Shown: positions 46,212-57,650, counted from the first letter of the stretch. The stretch: DNA of 64,000 nucleotides from Fomitopsis serialis (GCF_022376445.1 NW_025955031.1:1-64000), one strand, 5' to 3'. Made by a program: numbers and translations. Notes: generated from the letters alone by a model not told the origin.

Positions 46212-46362
46212 ATGTCTGTGAGTGTGTTCTGGTCAACGTGGTGATCCAGGCTGTGGCTGACAGGGGTAACAGGACAAGGCTACCTGCGCTAACGTCCAGG
46301 CCAACGGCGGCTCCTGCACCTACCCCGCCTGCGGCTGCGCCGAGCCCCCCAAGAGCAAGTAG
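46212..46362 (+). CDS. Very short cysteine-containing peptide (31 residues)
   Basis: Exon 1 is only ATG TCT (46212-46217) followed by a GTGAGT donor; the intron ends GGGTAACAG at 46272; exon 2 is 46273-46362 with stop TAG. The predicted peptide has 31 residues with Cys at 7, 17, 22 and 24 (motifs GGSCTYPACGCAEPP). All codons of exon 2 are C-ending or otherwise preferred (GCC, AAC, GGC, TCC, ACC, TAC), as in highly expressed genes. The CxC pair and the size recall fungal metallothionein-like peptides, but four Cys is few, so that is only a suggestion. No signal peptide. Confidence 0.65.
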
Positions 46363-47463
46363 ACGCTCTTCGACTGTCGTCTCTTGTCGTGCTTCACAGG
46401 TATGTCGTCTCAACGCATACGGAGTGGGAGAGGGGCTGATATGGTGTGTGCAAGTGGCCGGTCGTTGACGGATAGCCTCTCGGCTGGGTTGGATGGATCT
46501 TGTCTAGCTCCCGGGTCGTCGGTCTGTTGATGCTGTAGTCAAACGTCGCTTGCGGAACGTATAAAGGGCTTGCATTGTATTCCAATTGTGTGATAAGGCC
46601 TACTCTCCGATAACAACAGTAAGAGTATACGCCCAGCAGGAAGATTGCAGCACTGATCCACCCAGGCGACTTGCAGGCGATCGGGACCCAGATTGAATTG
46701 ATGTGTATCGGCCACCTTAGCGATCATAGAAAGAGGTTTCAGGAGTAGATCATCTTGCACTGCGAGGTCTCAGCACGGTACGACACCAAATGATCACGAT
46801 GGTCATGGGCAGCACAGTGGAGGGACAAGATTTGCAGGAAGCCTGGCAAGCGCCTGTCCCCGCGTGTTGCGCCGTGTTTGGCGCTGTGGGTCCGCGCGAC
46901 TCGCCGACCACGCGGACCGACGCCCGATCAGCATTCCGATTGGCCTTCAGATTGCGGGGCGCCGATCACGGGACGTGTGCGCTAATTCTGACTCCGCGGC
47001 GCGCCGCGACGACGCAGCGTGCTTGTACTTTTCTTGTGGGTGCATGAGGTGTCGGGGTGGATGTGGGCAATGTCCTGATGGAAGCTGCGTTGTCTTTTCG
47101 TTTCCGAAAATGTGTGTGGGGGATAGTAAGTTGTTGATGGCAGCATAAGACTACATGCATCGTTGTACGTCTCAGAGTATGTCGACATAGATCGCCCCGC
47201 ATCACGATTCAAGATGCATTCCCAACGCTCATCCTCTCATTGAGAGCCGGCTTCGAGGTGGCTGACCATGGGAGTCTCCCCTGCAATAGCCTCCTCGGCA
47301 GTACATCGGTTCTCACAAGCAACGGAGGAGACGACGTCGTGCTTGTCTACCAGCGATGGCCTCTACCGAGAAAACACGAAGATGAGAATCGGACGAGGGC
47401 TGATGTAAAATGTACCGACATCAGGGGCAGCGTCCCATCGGTCGACACATGCCGAACGCCACA
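46363..47463. other. Intergenic region
   Basis: Tail-to-tail space between the small peptide gene and the zinc-knuckle gene. Open frames at 46790-47150 on both strands overlap and lack motifs; I see no gene. Confidence 0.4.
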
Positions 47464-49273
47464 TCATTGTTTCGCTTTTCCCTTCTTCCGGCGGTTCTTC
47501 AGCACGCGCGGGCATTGAGACACGAAGTGCAAACCGCCGCAATACGAGCAATCCCTGATCAGAAAGTCCGGACGGTTCTTCAGCTCAGGGCAGTCATACA
47601 CCCAGTGGTCCTTGTGGCACAGCGAGCACGGGTGCTTGGGCGGGCGGGTGGCGCGCTCCGGGCAGTCCCGCGGGCCATGCCCGACGCTGCCGCAGATGTA
47701 GCACTTCCGATTGGCGAGCTGGACGCGGCCCTCCCCGTCGGCCGGCTTCCTTCCGGTGCAGTCGATGGACCAGTGGTCCGGGCTCCCGCATCTCCAGCAT
47801 GGAGTCGGCGGCTTCGCCGTCGCCCGTTGGGGGCAGTTGTTGATGTGGTGGAGGCCGTTGCAGGCCAGACAGGTGGGTGGCTTCTGAGGCTCCGGGCAGT
47901 CGCGGACGTGATGACGACCCTTGCATCGGAAGCACCTAGGCTTTTTCTGTTTCTTGGTCGACGTGGCAGGGGCGGCGCTCGATGCGGGCGGTGACGGTGA
48001 TGGAGGCGAAGGTTGGACCAGTGACGAGGGGTTCCACCGGGGGTCGTGCGCGAGCTCCGAGGAACCTACCTTCGTGAAGCCGAGTCGGTCTTGCAGCTCC
48101 CACATGTGCTCGATGATAAGCGCCAGACGGACGTCTTGTAGGGTGACGCTGGATTGGGACTGCGGCTCGGGAGCCTCGGTCGCAACACCTGGGATAACGG
48201 CGTTCGCGGTGTAGGTCTTGAACGTGAGGCTCTGCCCTTCTCGAGTGACAGTATACTTCGTGTCAGCCTGAACCGCGAGTTGATCTCGCCTTAGTTGAGA
48301 ATCTAAGTGACGATCCAGTGGGCATCACGCACCGACTCTCTGTGCACCACCTCGTTCATAAGCTGCTCCGCTAAGGACTTAGCCTTCAATGGCTCCTTCG
48401 CAGCAGTCTAAAACAAACAAGGACATTGCTACCAGTGAGCAAGGAAGTGACGATCCAGCAGGCAGTACGCACCAGTTCCTTGTGGCAAGCGCGCAGCATG
48501 TCAAGCATGAAAGTTTGAGCCGAGGCCTCGGTCTTGAACGTTCCCGCTTTTGTCAGAACCTTTTCATTGTTGCCCTCCGCGTCAGCAGTGGAGGAGACAT
48601 ACCACCCTCGACCGTACAACGGATCGAGATAGGTCTGGGCTTGCTCGTCCGTGAGGACGTCTCGCGAATAAGGTGGTATGTCCGGGAACGGCGGAAGGGC
48701 TTGAGCGACTGTGACCGATCGCTGATCCCGCTCGCCTTGTTGGGGTGACGGATCTTCGCCAACGATGCTCGACGCGAAGGCCTCAGCCAACCGGACATCC
48801 TTCGTGTTGAGTACTTGTGTCCGAGCGCCGCGTGCAAAGGGTGAAAGGCCAGTGGTACCAGAGTGTGCGGCAGCTGAATCAAGCACAGCGTAGTCCTGTG
48901 GCTGATTAGAACCCCTTGGCAGGATCTCCTGTAACTTTTCAAATTCTTCCAACTGGTTTCGCCGCACTCAGCCTAGGTCCGCAAGAGCGACACCGAGCAA
49001 AGCACGCACCGTGTACGTCCACTGCTTCCGCTTCATCTCATCCAGTCTGCCCACCCTCGGCCCCTCTGACGACGTCGTAGCACCGCTGTCATCCTTCGAC
49101 TGCTCTTGTGTGTCTTGATTGGTAGCATCCTTGTCGCCCGAGTTCGTCGAGAACGACGCGACGTACTGGCCCGAGCATGGCCGGAATGGCAAGGCGGGCT
49201 TCAGCGACGTTTTCCGGAGGGCATGCTGGGCGATCCGCAGTGCCTTTCCGTAGGTTCGGCGAGCATGTTGCAT
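47464..49273 (-). CDS. Predicted mitochondrial protein with pterin-dehydratase-like fold and six CCHC zinc knuckles
   Basis: Start ATG 49271-49273. The first residues (MQHARRTYGKALRIAQHALR) look like a mitochondrial presequence. An in-frame TGA (48968-48970) is avoided by a 58-nt intron from GTGCGTGC to AAACCAG, which joins KRKQWTYT to LEEFEKLQEI. The middle part (LTDEQAQTYLDPLYGRGWYV; EASAQTFMLDMLRACHKEL; GQSLTFKTYT; VTLQDVRLALIIEH) has the strand-helix order and the final LxTH...D-x-x-LAxxIE-like pattern of pterin-4a-carbinolamine dehydratases, but the HHP active-site motif is not visible. Two 65-nt introns lie at 48408-48472 and 48268-48332. The last exon (48267-47464) continues in frame through a Pro/Ser linker into six knuckles: CFRCKGRHHVRDC, CLACNGLHHINNC, CWRCGSPDHWSIDC, CYICGSVGHGPRDC, CSLCHKDHWVYDC, CSYCGGLHFVSQC. 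Two separate genes remain possible. Confidence 0.6.
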
Positions 49274-50203
49274 CTACAGCGTAGCAATGTAGAGAGGCCA
49301 AGGTAACGTCAGTGTGGAGACAGAGGAGCTGTGAGTTTCAGTGACCGTGGGAACAAAATTGGTAGACTCAAAAACTGCTTGCTATTCCCGGCTACCCGGG
49401 CCGGAGGGGCCAGTACTTACTCTCACCAAGTCCTCACTTCCGCTCATCCACGAGCAGTATCCGGCCTCGACATACACGTATGGGATTCTCCCGGGTGAGC
49501 GTGGGGCGAATATGGTACGCAATACGCGCTGTTAGAAGCGAGGATTGCTTCACGGAGACGGGTTGTGCGATGGTATGTCCCTCGATTCATATGATGCACG
49601 GTGCTACTGTGCGACCGAGGGCTATGCCGGGATGCCTGCGTCTTGGTTCCTCCTTGGTCATTTCTCTCGTACTCTATGATGCGGCGCGATCAGTCGAGGC
49701 GCATCGCATAGACCACTAAGCGTGGTTACAGTCTTCGCCTGTGTGTTCAAGCTGAACAGCATCTCACCCGTCCTCTACCGTGGTGGGGGTACTGGACGTT
49801 AGTATTGGGCACATTTGCCGAACTGCCCAGACTCTAGCCAGTATATTGGTTTTATGCCGTTATCTTTTTCGCAGTGGTTGCGATCCCGGACGAGTCGAGT
49901 CGCCGATGCGCGAGGCCTGGCAAGACTCGGTGAAGCAAGTGGGTCGCATCCTATCCGAGCATAGCGTTCAGCGCCATATTGCTCGAGCTGCTGCAACGGC
50001 TAGCATGGGATGCTGATGCATGGTGCTTGTATGGGATCGGAGGCTTGGGTGCCCGACGCCCCACTTGTACGAGCGATGACGCGCCCGTTGGCGTAACGTA
50101 CACCAGAGGGCGATTCCGAATACTTCAAAAGGACCGTGTCCGGAACTGTCTTCGCAGCAGCTTCGCGAACAAACATCACTGCCTCTCGGTCCTCAGCTAC
50201 CCA
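49274..50203. other. Divergent intergenic region
   Basis: Lies between the starts of the zinc-knuckle gene and the NmrA-like gene. It presumably holds both promoters; no other gene seen. Confidence 0.45.
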
Positions 50204-51365
50204 ATGTCTCGCGCAACTGGTCCTCTCGACACCGTCGCGCTGTTCGGCGCGACCGGCATGCTCGGGAGCACGTTCCTTGACGCCTTGCTGGACGATGTCG
50301 TCCAAGGGTACAAGCCCAAAGTGCTCGCCTTCATGCGCGCCGGAAACTCCCTCGGCGACAGACACAAGCATCATGCGCGACTGCAGGTCGTGCAATGCGA
50401 CTATCCCAAAGGAGGGGACGACCTCGTGGAAAATCTCTGCGGCGTGGATGCGCTCGTCAGTGTCCTCAACGGAGGTGGATACGCGGCGCACTACATTCTG
50501 CTTGATGCAGCCATTAAAGCCGGTTCGTGCTTTACCCTATTCGACGTCTCACACCTATGCTTATGGTAGCCGTCCCCCAGGTGTCAAGCGGTTCTATCCC
50601 TCGGAATATGGTCATCATAACCTCTACCGTGCACCGGGCGACGCTGGGTCGCGCCTTCTTCCTGTATGTGACAGACTCCATGGAGCATGTTCACATTTTT
50701 GACCACGCTACTTATCTGTGTAGCTCTGGGACGAGAAAGAACGCTTCATAATGCACTTGAAGCTGCATCCCGATGTCCTAGCCGGCAAATTGGAGTACAC
50801 GCTCGTCGGTGCCGGCGACGTGTGGGATCAGGTTCGAACGACCACCCTCACAATCACACCGTGCTAATTCCGACCATCGGCTTAGCCACCCGAGCCTTTC
50901 TGGTGCCCCTGGGACCAGGACGTCGACACGTACGACGTCCCCGTCGTCGGCGACGGCGACGCCCTCGCGGACTGGTCTTCGAGGAAAGACATCGCACACT
51001 ACGTCGTCGCGACGCTCGCCAAGCCCGCGCTCTCTGCCAACGCGGTCCTCAACTTCCCAAGCGAGACCATCTCGCAGAACGCGATGGTCGAGCTCCTGCG
51101 CAAGTACGCGGGCGCGAAGGGCCGCAAGGTCACCGTCCGGCACTTCTCGGCGGACGACGCGCACCGGTTCGCGGCGGACGCGAGCGCGGCGCCGCAGGAG
51201 ATCGCGAAGAGCTCGGCGATCCCCGTCGACTTCTACTTCGTGGTTAAGTGCCTCCAGGGGTCGGGCACGTTCAGGCGGACGCCGTGGGAGTGCCATTGGG
51301 ATTTGTTCCCGGAGGTGAAGAGGACGACGTTTGAGGAGTACCTGAAAGAGAAGTTTGGAGAATGA
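50204..51365 (+). CDS. NmrA-like / isoflavone-reductase-like NAD(P)-binding protein
   Basis: Atypical short-chain dehydrogenase family; members bind NADPH and either reduce small aromatics or act as redox sensors. Start ATG 50204 (MSRATGPLDTVALFGATGML). The dinucleotide loop is FGATGMLGSTFLD. Then FMRAGNSLG, VVQCDYPKGGDDL and GVDALVSVLNGGG; exon 2 (50581-50663) has the family motif KRFYPSEYGHHNL; exon 3 (50724-50831) LWDEKERFIMHLKLHPD and YTLVGAGDVWDQ; exon 4 (50895-51365) PFWCPWDQDVDTYDVPVVG, SSRKDIAHYVVATL and a tail TTFEEYLKEKFGE. All four exons join in phase. Probably cytosolic. Substrate unknown. Confidence 0.85.
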
Positions 51366-52106
51366 TGTGACTGCTGCGTTGCTACTACCTGATACACGTG
51401 GATGAAAGTGCGTTGTATTTATACTTGTACGCAACTTGTACGTGCTGCGATTACTGCTCAATGATAGTCCAGGGTCGTGCGTATTGTGTTGTCGGTATGA
51501 ACTTAACCGCACCGAGAAAGTTGAATGCGTACATCTGATTAGGACACGCTTATTGCGGTGCCTGCGATCCGGGAAGCTCCGATCCTCGGTGTCCTGTCCA
51601 TGTCAATGCTTGACATTGCCCTCAATGGACACACGCTTCTCAGGCTCCTTGTCCGGCGAGAAGCATCAGTATTCAACGTTTCAACGCCCAGCCAGCCCTC
51701 AGCCATGCTCTATTGGGAGCTTAGTGGGCCGGTTGCCTAGTATGAGCAACCATCTCTGCCGCGAGGAACATACTTAGTGGGGCCAGTATGTCCCGGAATA
51801 CTGCGCATGATCGTCCAAGGTACTCTCATGCAACCAGAACTACCGTCTTGTACTGGCGGAATATGTCTTGTAGTGTCGGTACCAATCTGGTGACTACCAT
51901 TGCATGCTGTACGTTGTGCAACCGGCTTTCGCGAGGCCCATTGCTGAGCGCTGAGCACTGACCATTGAATACAGAGCTCAGCCTCGGCAGGTGCAGAGTT
52001 CTCGCGCAGCGAAGAACTTGTCACACGCACTGGCAGCCTGAAGATTGTACATCATGTAAGTTGAACATTGTATCAAGTCACGGTTGGGATTTCCACTTGC
52101 CTGCAG
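51366..52106. other. Right boundary of the housekeeping island
   Basis: No gene seen. The kinase-P array resumes just after this stretch. Confidence 0.4.
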
Positions 52107-52174
52107 CGCAGGCCGCCCAAACATTGGCTACTTCGTACTTAGATGTTGCTACTGATTCCAGTCGTGCGCAGTAG
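52107..52174 (+). pseudogene. P-family exon remnant beyond kinase F
   Basis: After an acceptor-like CTGCAG the frame reads QAAQTLATSYLDVATDS and stops at 52174. The same exon wording (QAAQTLAFTSAADRPP) occurs at about 57180 beyond kinase G. I take both as leftovers of P-type genes whose other exons have decayed. Confidence 0.4.
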
Positions 52175-52350
52175 TATGTCAGAGCATAATCTTTGCTAGA
52201 ATGAAGACAAGAGATGCGCAGCAATGAGGACGACTCAACGACGGTCTCCGATCAAAAAATTAACCAAACAATGCGATATCCTCCGGCAACAGTAGATCGA
52301 CAGCAGACAACAATGACGACGTAGTGTAGTGAATGGTATGAGAGTGTGTA

Positions 52351-53697
52351 TCATGAAGAGGGAACGGGTATGGCAGGCCGCCGCTGGGCGACAAGCTTCG
52401 CTGTCCGGTAGACGTGCATCGTACCACGCACCGCACGCACGATCACACTCTCGGTCTTTCCCACCAGTCTCGCTCGTAGCGTCCACCACGAAAGGCGTCG
52501 ATATATCTCGTCGAACCGCGCCTCTACTTCCGCGATAGTCGGGCGCTTCTCCGGATCGTCCTGCACCATGTCGGATATGAGCTCTCGCATGAAGTGTAAG
52601 CCCCGATATTTCTGTAGGACATTGTGCGATTTAGCGTGGCTGAGAAGGATTACTGTAAATGCGAGACAGCATACATTCAAAAATGTAGTTCGCATGAGAT
52701 TGCCAAGATAGTAGATGTCGGTGCGAAAGGGATCGGAAGCCACATCGTAGCCTTCACCTTGGAATTCTGGGACGCTCTTGTCGCCACCCATAATTGGAAA
52801 CTCCCTCGGTGGCGCGTCTGCAGGGTTGTATTTGCGCGACAGACCGAAGTCGATGTAGAAGTACTTGACTGGTCGCTCGGTGCGGCTCCAGTGCTTCGCG
52901 GGTCCCGAGAAGTCACGGGTATATACCGACATGCGAGGGTGCCATAACGTCTCCGAATACATTGGTACTGCGTCCATCATGACGTTTAAAATCGAGATGT
53001 CCCTAGGAGATGAGGTGAGCTTCGCAACCGAGTCAGAAGAAGAATGTAGTCACCGATGAGCAACATGATGGTCGTGCATGAAGTGCAGGCCCTAGGAATT
53101 GGATGGTCTGAGAATGAACAAAGACGTGGGACTTGTGTGCTCACTACGATGGCCTGCTTGAAGAAAGCAACCACTTCTCCGATTGTCAAGAACTGAGGCT
53201 CCCTGAATGGCTTCAGGAGAGGCATAACGATGATAGATACCTTCGGATCCATCGGATCTCGTAGGACGTCAAGGATGCGCACGCAGTGGTTCCGCGGATC
53301 CTGTGCCATCTGTTCAGACGACAGAAACTCTCCAATCTCTACCTCGAACGGGTGGACGACATTATTGACTGCCTTCAATGTCACCAGCAGGCCGTCGGAT
53401 TGCCGGGTTGCATCTAGGATGGTATCCACCTACAGGGGACTGAGATGACACCATGAGATGTTCGCTGTATGGGCGCACCAGTGTGCTTTGGCCGTCTTCG
53501 CAGAGGACGTAGGGCCTCCCGCTACCTAACCACGAAGGCTTCCAGTCTGGCCTGTAACGTGGGCGGAGCTCATATCCGCGCTCCTGAAGCCACGGCTGTC
53601 GATCGCGCCAGAAGTATTCATGCTCCTCGAGCCCACCACGGATTTTGGGGGCCGGTGTACCAGCCTGACCGTCGGTCGTGGATGGTTGTGCAGTCAT
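52351..53697 (-). CDS. FunK1-like protein kinase F
   Basis: Start ATG 53695-53697 (MTAQPSTTDGQAGTPAPK). Signature exon: HEYFWRDRQPWLQERGYEL and DWKPSWLGSGR. Exon 2: TILDATRQSDGLLVTLKAVN, HPFEVEIGEFLSSEQ, VSIIVMPLLKPF. Short exon GLHFMHDHHVAHR (about 53055-53093), spliced to DISILNVMMDAVPMYS. Exon 4: WSRTERPVKYFYIDFGLS, SVPEFQGEGYDV and DPFRTDIYYLGNLMR. Exon 5: FMRELISDMVQDDPEKRPTI, FDEIYRRLSWWTLRARLV and a tail PAIPVPSS (stop 52351-52353). All exons open and all catalytic residues present. Head to head with P4; its MTAQPSTxD start is shared with kinase G. Confidence 0.9.
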
Positions 53698-54474
53698 AAC
53701 AACCCGTTATCAGTCAAAGTAGACTGAGGGGAGTACAGTGGCAGCGTTGCAGCATACTTCGCAGATAGACAGACTTCAAGTTGGGGGTTCCTGCACGACA
53801 GTCTCAGCCAATGCTGTTGTTCAAGTCACGGCGGTGTGGGCGTCAGTGCGGCGAGCGCCCATGCGATCGGGCGGCGGCGACGCGGCAAGACTCGGAACTC
53901 TCTGATCGCGTGTCCACACCGTCTTGTTACTACCACTGGCACAGGTTACTACAGCTGTCTCCGAGACATGTCTTCTAATATTCATGTACTAGCATCCCGT
54001 CTTGCGGCAGCTCCCTGTCGTGCTTCGCTGTTTGGTTCACTTTTCGTTGCCAGTCCTCAAGTGATGCCGCCTTGGGTGTCCATCTTCATGTGACCGCCGG
54101 GAACCTATGGTGTCGTTCCGGGGGACTGGCCTAACAAGAAGGGACGTAATGGGCCAGCGAAGAGCCATTGTTCTCCAAATCAACGTAAAAGACGTCCTGT
54201 CGAACTGTCATCTTGGCGCACCGTTGCAATAAGGACTATTGTTACCGTGGTGGAGCTCGGCCTCAGAGCGAGGATCCGAGTTATACGCACAGCCGACTTC
54301 CAAATTGATGTGAGGTACGCATCTTGTTTTCAGTCGTTCGTATCCAAGGCATTTACCTTTCTTTGACATGCCTTATTTATCACAGCGTCAGCCGTGATTT
54401 ATATACGCTTGCAGTGCTACCAAGTTGCCCCAACCATCTACGTTGCCTCCACTCCCGTTTGCATTGCTTTCAAC
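53698..54474. promoter_or_regulatory. Divergent spacer between kinase F and P4
   Basis: 777 bases. A TATA-like tttatatac is at 54398-54406, about 70 bases before the P4 start. The kinase side shows no clear TATA box. Confidence 0.45.
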
Positions 54475-55486
54475 ATGATGTCTCTGAACGACGCCAGCGT
54501 CAGCCAAATCAGCACGGATTCTGATAGCTCGCAGAAGCAATCACAGTTTATACTGTTCAGCGTCATCCCTGCGTCCTTCAGGGCCTCATCCATGCTGAAG
54601 GAAGGTGATAAGGCCCAACGTGTGACGCTGAAGCTACTCGAGAAGACGCAAACCTACATGGACAAACCCCTTCACAACCGTTTGCACCAGCGTTACGATG
54701 GGTATGAACTCAGTCCCTCCATGTGTATCTTATACAGTCGTTGATGTGGTTGCAGGCTCAAAGAAGGCAGGCTGTCAATCAAGCGCGGCTTTTTCGCGAG
54801 GGGCAAACAATGGGATGAAATCGTGGTGTACAGGAAGGGGTCTGTCGAGCTGAGCGATTTTACTGTGGTATGTAGTATCACCTGCTATCATTGTCGGCGA
54901 CTGACTTTGCTGATGATGATGACGTCAGGTCTCGTCAGAAATTGCGCGCAGTAAGCAGATGTGGAACAACAAGTTTCGAGAGTCTTCACCGGCCCAAGCC
55001 AGTCATTTATCTCCATCCAACTCAGGTAGGGGCTGCGTCATAGTCCCATCTCGTCCTACAGCATTGACCGTCAGCAGCCTCCCAGCCAGACTACGCTTTT
55101 GCTAGGTCAGCCTTGGCCGATGCCGTGCCGACTAACAGTGCAAATCAAGATGGCGTAAACAATATTTCAGGCTCCTCAGGTTCGTACTTTTCTCAATGTT
55201 TGCTCCGAGTCCACTGTTTCTCAACGTCCCCTCAATGCTAGTTGGTCCCGTACATGAACTCGAAGAGGACGACACGACGCGACCATCCGAGTACGGGATC
55301 TGTGAGCTGGACTCGAAGGGCTTCCTAATCAATAGTGACAAGGCCTCCGTCTTGACGGACATCGAGTTACAGAAAATGGTCGAACGTGGAGACATAGAGT
55401 TCACGTCTGAGCCTGCCGAGGATGACTCGGAGAGCAACCCATTTGCCGATAGCGGCGAGGTTGCTGGGCAGATGACAGGTGCATGA
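54475..55486 (+). CDS. P4: small accessory protein paired with kinase F
   Basis: Unrecognised family. Exon 1 (54475-54701, phase 2 end) starts MMSLNDASVSQISTDSDSS and carries FILFSVIPASFRASSMLKEG, then DKAQRVTLKLLEKTQTYMDK and HNRLHQRYD. Exon 2 (54756-54867): LKEGRLSIKRGFFARGKQWD and VVYRKGSVELSDFTV. Exon 3 (54929-55025) opens VSSEIARSKQMWNNKF. Exon 4 (about 55107-55182) is ALADAVPTNSANQDGVNNIS. The last exon reads VHELEEDDTTRPSEYG, LTDIELQKMVERGDIEF and DDSESNPFADSGEVAG, stop at 55484-55486. All junctions close in phase. Acidic tail; about 240 residues; no signal peptide or membrane helix. Confidence 0.75.
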
Positions 55487-56499
55487 AGGACACTCGCCCG
55501 GAGGCAGCAGCCCCAGAGTTGTCTTTTAGTTCGAAGATGGACTTTCCTATCAATAACCGGCGGCGCGCGGGCGCGAACTGGCCCATTGCACATGGTACTT
55601 GTAGAATATTCGTTATTTGTAATCTCACACTGCTACGAACATCAGATGACCATTGCTTCTACCTCTTGCCAATGGATGCACCAGTGAACATCGTCTACAT
55701 AGGCTGAAAGATCTATCTATCGTGTGTGCCCTCGTAGACTCGCGTTGACTACATAGACCTCGTGGCCTGCTTTTAGCTTTTGTAAATTATCATGTCCTGC
55801 GATGACGAGGAAGGATACGCTCGTTGTGTCTGAACTAGACCTTTTTGTCATTCTAAAGGACGGTCATCGTCCAGAATCCTCGCGACATCTGCGTACGCTG
55901 TCCGGATGCACTCGGCGCCAATCGGAGGTGCCCGATCGCAGTCCTCCTCCATCATGCTGCCGCATCAGCATTCCTGCATTCCGAGTCCCTCAAGCTCAAG
56001 CTTAGAGCGCTCTTCTCCCTCTCCCTACTGCATCGGTCATTATCGTTCAATATCCACCGTGACGGTCAATACTACTACCAGTAGTGTCGGGTGGAGTCGC
56101 GCAGGCGGCGGCTACACTGCCAGATACTATCTAGTACTAGTACTACTTCTTGGCAGGGCCCTGGCATACTAGCCGACGACCGTCTCTCTCCCTATAATAA
56201 GTACATAAGGATGAGAACGCCGCCATGCGTTACTGCGTCATGCTTCTGGGTAGCGAAGTGCGCACTAGATTTCATTTGCCACCTTATGCTGTTGTCTGAG
56301 GTCAGTGAATATTTGAACAGCGTCCACACATCTTCCCCGCCTGTCGGAACCGAATACGGTCTCATCTTGGTACTGCATCACCGTTTCAGAATTGTCATCG
56401 CGGCACCGGGAGCCTGAGCATAGCAGCCCATTTTATTAAGTATTACGCAGCATTCATATTATGAGCAGCCTCTTTAACCGATCCTTTCTTCGCGGACGA
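55487..56499. other. Region after P4 without an assignable gene
   Basis: Short frames only. A TACTACTACTAG-like repeat tract occurs near 56069-56080 and 56130-56150. Nothing recognisable. Confidence 0.4.
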
Positions 56500-57310
56500 A
56501 GCGAATGTCAGCACCCAGTCCACGGCGAGCGATGCTGACGCGAACGATGACTTGCCCTACACATCCCTAGGTCTGTCATCTCTTCGACTCTCGCGTCATC
56601 GGCGATCGCAGCTGAACATGACTCAGACGAGATACGCGACCTCTTCGCGGCTCTGAAGCTGGAGGGCATCTTCAACGATCACACCGTTTTCGCTGATCTC
56701 TCGGAGCCGGAGCTGCAAGTATCAGTCGGGGTCAAGGTCAAACTTCCCGGAGACGATGCTGACGCAAACACACCGGCACCTCAATGGATGTCCTTTTCGC
56801 GCCACAAATGCACGAGTCTTGTGTATCTTCCAATCCGGCTACTTTGGATTGATATAATAGTAATGACCAGTAGATGCGACTTGAAGTAGCCCATAGCGAG
56901 GACCCCACTATGGTACAGAATGCTATATTCATACTCTGCCAGTGAGTAAGCGTGGCTGGCCTGCAGTGTACAATGGTGCCGTGAGTATGATTTCTTTGGA
57001 CTAGAGGTTCACCCACACTGTGGCTTGCGCTGGTCAGCGTACAGCCCAGCGACTGGCATGGGTGCCATGGGTGACATAGTCTGCGCGCTACTAGCCTCCT
57101 CACAGCGAAATCCTTGTTACGCGCAGCCTGACTCGGAGGTGCATCAGTTAACGGCTGCAATTGCCAATTACCTGCAACACAGGCTGCCCAAACATTGGCC
57201 TTCACTTCTGCTGCCGATAGACCTCCAATAGGCCCGATCGACGGCGAGGAAAATAGCCCCATAGCCATGTCGCAGAGCGTACATGATAGTCAATCTGGCG
57301 CAAGCCACCA
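56500..57310 (+). pseudogene. Probable decayed P-type gene (P7)
   Basis: Two pieces look coding. One, open from about 56571 to 56889 without an ATG, reads HDSDEIRDLFAALKLEGIF and HTVFADLSEPELQVSVGVKV. The other, near 57170-57310, reads QAAQTLAFTSAADRPP and PIDGEENSPIAMSQSVHD. Between them the sequence aligns with 61885-62240, the continuation of remnant P6. I could not find an exon 1 with the GDK core, so the assignment to the P family is weak. Confidence 0.35.
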
Positions 57311-57650
57311 TCTTCTTTCGTTAGTGCCTGATATTTACGGCAGAGAAATGCAGTAGCCGATCACTGCGCATGATTGCCCGTGCTCTCATATCAGCGCCGT
57401 GTGCTTGTAGTATGCTGTCTTTGTGTACGACTACTGAGGGGCGCTCCGTCGGTGAACGTTGCTATCTGGATTCGTGGCATCTGAGGCTGCCACGCGATAA
57501 AACTTGTATTGGAATGTCGCCGATGTTCGGTACCGCCTTGCCACATGAGTGACAGCAGTATGACAGACGACCCATGGAAGGGATAGTTTGTTGGCCAGGT
57601 CCAGCGCAGCCAGACGCAAGAACACTACCTTAGCATTGATCCGAGCCGCG
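56890..57650. repeat. Duplicated block Y, copy 1
   Basis: Aligns by eye with 61885-62570; shared stretches include cactgtggcttgcgctggtc, tatgatttcttgggact-like and gggcgctccgtcg. Both copies lie just beyond the 3' end of a kinase (G here) in the F/G/H group. Confidence 0.65.

Noticed and set aside
47464..48105. Zinc-knuckle frame as a retroelement Gag
   Set aside because: Six knuckles without a neighbouring protease, reverse transcriptase or integrase, and in frame with an upstream exon; more like a cellular RNA-binding protein.
48967..48970. In-frame TGA read as a premature stop or recoding
   Set aside because: A 58-nt intron with GTGCGT donor, GCTGAG branch-like site and CAG acceptor removes it and joins the flanking frames in phase.
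50778..51512. 244-codon minus-strand frame
   Set aside because: Antisense of the NmrA-like gene; the plus-strand exons carry the family motifs.
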